In this document: positions 6,647 through 6,909 of the stretch, one piece after another | Position numbering within the stretch: position 1 is the stretch's first letter | Layout: each line of letters starts with the position of its first letter | From: an uncultured Gemmatimonadota bacterium | Lineage (GTDB): Bacteria > Gemmatimonadota > Gemmatimonadetes > Gemmatimonadales > Gemmatimonadaceae | Reading direction: 5' to 3' | DNA length: 6,909 nucleotides | Assembly: GCA_946480295.1 (NCBI GenBank) | Contig: CAMLIT010000167.1 | Location: 1-6,909, forward strand | Notes under the pieces: generated by a model | What the model was told of the DNA's origin: nothing | What the model saw: only the letters and a program-made list of their open reading frames with translations | Databases searched by the model: none | Program-made: the position numbers and the translations under genes

Positions 6647-6909
6647 ATGCTGTTCGTCGACAACCAGGGGATCACCGACGCCCGCGTCAACCTCGCGCTC
6701 GAGGAGCACGTGCTGCGCGAGAAGGTGACGGACGAGGACTGCGTCCTCTTCTACATCAACGCGCCGGCGATCATCATCGGCCGGAACCAGAACACGATCG
6801 AGGAGATCGACCCGGACGTCGTCGCCGAGCGCGGCATCACCGTCGTGCGACGGATCTCCGGGGGCGGCGCGGTCTACCACGACCTCGGCAACCTGAACTT
6901 CAGCTTCAT
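6647..6909 (+). CDS. lplA: Lipoate-protein ligase A-type protein (N-terminal part, runs off window)
   Basis: The first 87 residues are present and the frame is open to the window end. The sequence shows the start of the BPL/LPL catalytic domain: ARVNLALEEHVL (12-23), VLFYINAPAIIIGRNQN (33-49), and the lipoate-binding loop RRISGGGAVYHDLGNLNF (68-85), which is diagnostic of lipoate-protein ligase A and its close relatives. The enzyme activates lipoic acid with ATP and attaches it to the E2 and H proteins of 2-oxoacid dehydrogenase and glycine-cleavage complexes. The conserved catalytic lysine and any C-terminal accessory domain lie beyond the window, so an octanoyl-/lipoyl-transferase relative (LipM/LipL-like) cannot be excluded. 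Its ATG is three bases after the stop of the AhpD-like gene, with no clear ribosome site of its own, suggesting translational coupling. Confidence 0.85.
   Translation, partial: MLFVDNQGITDARVNLALEEHVLREKVTDEDCVLFYINAPAIIIGRNQNTIEEIDPDVVAERGITVVRRISGGGAVYHDLGNLNFSF

Overview
The window reads as a piece of chromosome from a high-GC, free-living bacterium. Hand-counted rows of the housekeeping genes are about 68-75% G+C. Codons are strongly G/C-ending, and secreted metallopeptidases and amidohydrolases sit next to core translation genes. This would suit Gemmatimonadota or a similar phylum, but no rRNA or other marker is present to settle it.

Layout. Bases 1-73 are the last codons of an unrecognised plus-strand gene. 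Bases ~98-2101 are a low-GC island (sampled rows 42-57% G+C) carrying a two-gene operon. The first gene encodes a TIR-like protein of the DUF1863/ThsB kind (301-804). The second encodes a membrane-anchored macro-domain protein of the ThsA_Macro kind (801-1730). They overlap by ATGA. I read the pair as a type II Thoeris anti-phage system: the TIR enzyme would make an ADP-ribose-derived signal from NAD+ on infection, and the macro domain of the two-helix membrane effector would sense it and trigger membrane damage or cell arrest. The island ends in a perfect 9-bp inverted repeat (98-106 and 2093-2101). Outside that are near-identical direct repeats (83-97 and 2103-2119). Removing the island would leave an ordinary intergenic gap of roughly 110 bp before the next gene. 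The repeats coincide with the composition shift on both sides, so the defence pair looks like a compact inserted cassette. No transposase or integrase is visible in it.

From 2208 the host-like sequence resumes. A secreted M28 zinc aminopeptidase (2208-3434, plus) converges on an exported amidohydrolase of the imidazolonepropionase/prolidase-like group (3469-4740, minus). A strong GC-rich hairpin lies between their stops. Both may serve peptide or dipeptide breakdown outside the cytoplasm. After a 320-bp divergent spacer comes a plus-strand run: tryptophanyl-tRNA synthetase trpS (5061-6116), an AhpD/carboxymuconolactone-decarboxylase-like protein with an intact CxxC centre (6185-6643), and, 3 bp later, the start of a lipoate-protein ligase (6647 to the window end). 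The close AhpD-like/ligase pairing is notable because AhpD-type proteins can draw electrons from lipoylated partners.

The main items to follow up are the Thoeris pair and the repeat-bounded island that carries it.
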